A DNA stretch of 64,000 nucleotides from Pigmentiphaga sp. (GTDB taxonomy: Bacteria; Pseudomonadota; Gammaproteobacteria; Burkholderiales; Burkholderiaceae_B): positions 62,001 to 126,000 of the forward strand of contig JALOAI010000011.1 in the NCBI GenBank assembly GCA_023228945.1, given 5' to 3'. Position numbers and translations under genes: made by a program. Positions 61,346 through 64,000 of the stretch are shown here, in pieces; within the stretch, counting starts at the first letter, position 1, and each line of letters starts with the position of its first letter. Below the pieces are notes generated by a model. That model was given only the letters and a program-made list of their open reading frames with translations. It was not told the origin of the DNA and ran no database searches.

Positions 61346-61470
61346 AGCCCCCACGCTTGCCGCTGCGCGGCGGCGCTGCCCCCCAGGGGGGCTGTTTTAC
61401 CTTGGGAGCGGCCCGGCGGTAGAACGAAGCCCCCACGCTTGCCGCTGCGCGGCGGCGCTGCCCCGTTCTT
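61346..61470. repeat. Two-copy 82-bp terminator array (inverted orientation) between the yqjK-like gene and ubiD
   Basis: AGCCCCCACGCTTGCC occurs at 61346 and 61428, 82 bp apart. Read on the minus strand, GTTCTACC and GGTAAAAC pair (one mismatch) around GCCGGGCCGCTCCCAA, with the C-run/G-run palindrome and GCCGC...GCGGC stem. It is the same element as in the other arrays in the opposite orientation, again in a convergent gap. Confidence 0.88.
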
Positions 61471-63012
61471 CTAGAGGCCCAGCCTGTCCCACAGGGCATC
61501 GACCCGCCGCACTACGTCGGGGTCGCGGGCGATGGGGCGCCCCCATTCGCGCGAGGTTTCGGCGCTCCATTTGTTGGTGGCGTCCATGCCCATCTTGCCG
61601 CCCAGCCCCGACACCGGCGAGGCGAAGTCGAGGTAGTCGATGGGGGTGTTGTCCACCAGCACGGTGTCGCGAACGGGATCCATGCGTGTCGTCATGGCCC
61701 ACACCACTTCCTGCCAGTCGCGGATGTTCACGTCGTCGTCCACCACGATGATGAACTTCGTGTACATGAATTGCCGCAGGACGCTCCAGATGCCGAACAT
61801 CACCCGCTTGGCGTGGCCGGGGTACTGCTTGCGGATCGACACGACCGCCAGGCGATAGCTGCAACCCTCGGGCGGAAGATAGAAGTCGGTGATCTCCGGC
61901 AACTGGCGGCGTAGCAAAGGCACGAACACTTCGTTGAGCGCGACGCCCAGCACGGCGGGTTCGTCGGGAGGCTTGCCGGTGTAGGTGGAATGATAGATCG
62001 CCTCGCGGCGCAAGGTGATGCGATCGACCGTGAACACCGGAAACCACTCTTGTTCGTTGTAGTAGCCGGTGTGATCCCCGTAGGGGCCTTCCAGGGCCAT
62101 CTCGTAGCCGGCGCCCGGCGAGCCCGCCGGCACGGTGGTGCCGCTGGCGCGAGGATCGGTGGCGGGCAAAAGATGACCTTCGAGCACGATTTCGGCGGTC
62201 GCGGGCACCATGAGCTCGCTGCCGATGGCCTTGGCCACGTCGGTGCGGGCGCCACGCAGCAAACCGGCAAACTGGTATTCGGACAGGCTGTCGGGAACCG
62301 GGGTGACGGCGCCGAGCGTGGTCGCGGGATCGGCGCCCAGGGCGACGGCCACCGGAAAGGGCTGGCCCGGATTGGCGATGGCATGGTCGCGAAAATCCAG
62401 AGCGCCGCCACGTTGCGCCAGCCAGCGCATGATCAATTTGTTGCGGCCGATCGGTTGCTGCCGATAGATGCCGAGATTTTGTCGGCGGCGATGCGGGCCG
62501 CGGGTGATCGTCAGGCCCCAGGTGAGCAGGGGGGCGACGTCGTCGGGCCAGCAGTGCTGGATCGGCAGGCGGGAAAGATCGACATCATCGCCCTCCCAGA
62601 CGATCTCCTGGCACGGCGCGCCGCGCACGGTACGGGGCGCCATGTCCCAGAGCGCGGCCTTGAGCATGCCCACCTTGGCAACGGCATCGCGCAGGCCGCG
62701 CGGCGGCTCGGGCTCGCGCAGCGAAGCCAGCAACTCGCCCACGTCGCGCAGCGCTTCGACGCTGTCGGCACCCATGCCCAGGGCCACGCGCCGCGCGGTG
62801 CCGAAGAGATTGGCCAGCACGGGCATGCCGGCGGGCGCGCCGCGTGTCTGGGGACGTTCGAAAAGCAGGGCGGGCCCGCCGGCCCTGAGCACCCGGTCGC
62901 TGATTTCGGTGATCTCGAGATGGGTATCGACGGGCGTCGAAATACGGCGCAGGTCGCCTAGGGTTTCGAGTTGCCGGAGGAAATCGCGCAAGTCTCGGTA
63001 GGTCATGAGCAA
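61471..63012 (-). CDS. ubiD: 4-Hydroxy-3-polyprenylbenzoate decarboxylase
   Basis: Prenylated-FMN-dependent decarboxylase in ubiquinone synthesis, 513 aa. The sequence is UbiD throughout, for example LPIQHCWPDDVAPLLTWGLTITRGP, NLGIYRQQPIGRNKLIMRWLAQRGGA, and YYNEQEWFPVFTVDRITLRREAIYHSTYTGKPPDEPAVLG near the active site. The partner flavin prenyltransferase UbiX is not in the window. An ATG two codons in (63006, MTYRDLRDFL) is an alternative start. Confidence 0.95.
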   Translation of the reverse strand: MLMTYRDLRDFLRQLETLGDLRRISTPVDTHLEITEISDRVLRAGGPALLFERPQTRGAPAGMPVLANLFGTARRVALGMGADSVEALRDVGELLASLREPEPPRGLRDAVAKVGMLKAALWDMAPRTVRGAPCQEIVWEGDDVDLSRLPIQHCWPDDVAPLLTWGLTITRGPHRRRQNLGIYRQQPIGRNKLIMRWLAQRGGALDFRDHAIANPGQPFPVAVALGADPATTLGAVTPVPDSLSEYQFAGLLRGARTDVAKAIGSELMVPATAEIVLEGHLLPATDPRASGTTVPAGSPGAGYEMALEGPYGDHTGYYNEQEWFPVFTVDRITLRREAIYHSTYTGKPPDEPAVLGVALNEVFVPLLRRQLPEITDFYLPPEGCSYRLAVVSIRKQYPGHAKRVMFGIWSVLRQFMYTKFIIVVDDDVNIRDWQEVVWAMTTRMDPVRDTVLVDNTPIDYLDFASPVSGLGGKMGMDATNKWSAETSREWGRPIARDPDVVRRVDALWDRLGL

Positions 63013-63082
63013 CGGAGTAGGGGAAGAAGAGGATGGCGGAACACGGGCACTGGCTTACCGCGGACTTACAAAAAAATGTAAT

Positions 63083-63106
63083 TTTACCCGGGTATAACCG
63101 GGTAAA
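63083..63106. promoter_or_regulatory. TTTACCCGG-N6-CCGGGTAAA palindrome in the ubiD/transglycosylase gap
   Basis: A perfect 9-bp inverted repeat around GTATAA, preceded by an A7 tract (63070-63076). It lies 70 bp before ubiD and 185 bp before the transglycosylase gene, in an AT-rich dip. It resembles a dimeric-repressor operator over a -10-like sequence; no regulator is assigned. The rest of the 278-bp gap shows nothing definite. Confidence 0.45.
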
Positions 63107-63290
63107 TCGCTTGAGGATGTGAAAAAAGCCTTCCTAAAATGGGCCGCTTCTTTCCAGGCGTTCCGAAGTTTCGGGCAGCGCTGGAGCCCCTTTCGGGGCG
63201 CTTTCCCATCGAGTGCCAACGAGATTCCTCATAGGATACCCGGTTGCCGGGCTCATCCGGGGGGCGTCTCGATGCGATCAGGAGATCCGC

Positions 63291-64000
63291 ATGTCCGTGC
63301 GACGACGCCTCGCCCTTCGTTCCTGGCTGCTACCGTTATGGTTGGCGGCGGGGGTCGGCAGTGCGATGGTTCCCGCTTACGCCGAAGTGACCGTTGTCGG
63401 CACCACCGCCGATAGCCGTTCCGCCAGCGTCAACGAAGCCGCCGGCCGCGACGATGCGGCCCAGCTCAAAGCCCTGCAGCGCTACATCGGCGACAAATAC
63501 CAAGTGCCGCTCAAGGCGGTGAAGTCCGTGATCGAAGCGGCCCGCGACGTCGGCCAATCGCGCCAGCTCGATCCGCTGCTTTTGCTTGCCGTCATGGCGA
63601 TCGAATCCAGCTTCAATCCCAAGGCGCAGAGCCACAAGGGCGCGCAGGGGCTGATGCAGGTCATGACCCGCATCCATCGGGCGCGATTCGAGCCCCACGG
63701 CGGCGTCAAGGCGGCCTTCAAGCCGGCCGCCAACATCGATGTCGGCGCCCAGATTCTGCAGGAATGCATCGACCGGCGTGGCTCGGTCGCGGCCGGTCTG
63801 AGCTGCTATGTCGGGATGCCGGGCAAATCCAGTCGTTACGGGCAAAAAGTGCTGGCCGAATTCGAGCGGCTGCGGGCCGTGATCGGCAGCGGCGCCCCGA
63901 CCCTGCTGGCCGCCGCCGAAGCGCCGGCGCCGCCCTCTGTGCTGGTCGCCAGCGCCGAAGGCGCGGAGCCGGTGGTCGTGGTCGGCCCCGAGGCGGCTCC
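63291..64000 (+). CDS. Lytic transglycosylase SLT-domain protein (3' end outside window)
   Basis: Secreted muramidase-type enzyme; the reading frame is open at the right edge, with at least 236 codons visible. A signal peptide (MSVRRRLALRSWLLPLWLAAGVGSAMVPAYA) is cleaved near residue 31. The SLT domain (PF01464) has the catalytic glutamate in LLLAVMAIESSFNPKAQSHKGAQGLMQVM, followed by NIDVGAQILQEC. The segment after it is Ala/Pro/Val-rich. GGAG lies 7 bases before the ATG. It could be an envelope-remodelling enzyme or part of a secretion system; nothing here decides that. Confidence 0.88.
   Translation, partial: MSVRRRLALRSWLLPLWLAAGVGSAMVPAYAEVTVVGTTADSRSASVNEAAGRDDAAQLKALQRYIGDKYQVPLKAVKSVIEAARDVGQSRQLDPLLLLAVMAIESSFNPKAQSHKGAQGLMQVMTRIHRARFEPHGGVKAAFKPAANIDVGAQILQECIDRRGSVAAGLSCYVGMPGKSSRYGQKVLAEFERLRAVIGSGAPTLLAAAEAPAPPSVLVASAEGAEPVVVVGPEAA

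Overview
The window is about 66% GC, gene-dense and chromosomal in character. Gene content and order suggest a betaproteobacterium of the Burkholderiales, most like the Alcaligenaceae (Bordetella/Achromobacter relatives). Supporting features are class-2 LeuA, minCDE, a TIGR01841-type phasin, an adjacent bpt-aat pair, a zf-CHCC protein next to ilvE, and the block glnE / yhdP-nitrilase-tldD. No complete prophage, insertion sequence, CRISPR array, rRNA or credible tRNA was found. The genus is an inference.

Layout. 1-3.7 kb: the end of a tad (Flp pilus) secretion locus, cpaF-tadB-tadC plus a DUF192 gene. 3.7-6.2 kb (minus): a membrane-anchored double-ABM-domain protein and a guanine deaminase gene broken by a 61-bp partial duplication. 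6.9-10.2 kb: ilvI-ilvH-ilvC. 10.6-14.4 kb (minus): an orphan Bug/TctC binding protein, a MarR regulator, an AI-2E-family permease and queH. 14.5-18.7 kb: psd-pssA, rpsO, pnp. 18.9-25.5 kb: a thioredoxin-fold protein, an EI24/CysZ-like membrane protein, a MoCF/CinA-like protein, an IclR regulator, a phasin, an Lrp/AsnC regulator and ilvD. 25.7-28.9 kb (minus): pyrD, the N-degron transferases bpt and aat, and a Nudix hydrolase. 29.1-31.6 kb: tonB-exbB-exbD. 31.9-35.6 kb: pepA (minus), lptF and a CysB-like regulator. 35.8-39.9 kb (minus): minE-minD-minC and leuA. 40.3-47.3 kb: bepA, then glpK-glpD, yheT, a zf-CHCC protein and ilvE (minus). 47.4-64 kb: glnE (minus), yhdP, nitrilase and tldD, then a ctaG-like gene, dacB and a DMT exporter (minus), yqjD-yqjE-yqjK, ubiD (minus) and a lytic transglycosylase cut by the window end.

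Branched-chain amino-acid synthesis is the main theme: ilvI, ilvH, ilvC, ilvD, ilvE and leuA are all present but scattered. psd and pssA, often directly behind ilvC in this order, are separated from it by a block of four minus-strand genes. Other themes are membrane phospholipid synthesis, TonB energy supply, division-site placement, glycerol use, nitrogen control and outer-membrane/cell-wall maintenance.

The most interesting structure is non-coding. Five of the nine convergent gene junctions hold tandem arrays of terminator-like units with a period of 79-82 bp. In four of these, and in a single copy between rpsO and pnp, a nearly invariant 15-16 nt loop (GCCGGGCCGCCCCAA type) is flanked by arms that differ between sites but stay complementary. 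That is a covariation signature of a repeat family under selection for its hairpin. A fifth array has a different sequence but the same 80-bp period. Other candidates are a back-to-back leuA/bepA promoter pair sharing one palindromic -35 hexamer, a leucine-rich leader ORF upstream of leuA with mutually exclusive stems, and a multi-hairpin rpsO leader. No obvious new protein-based system was found.
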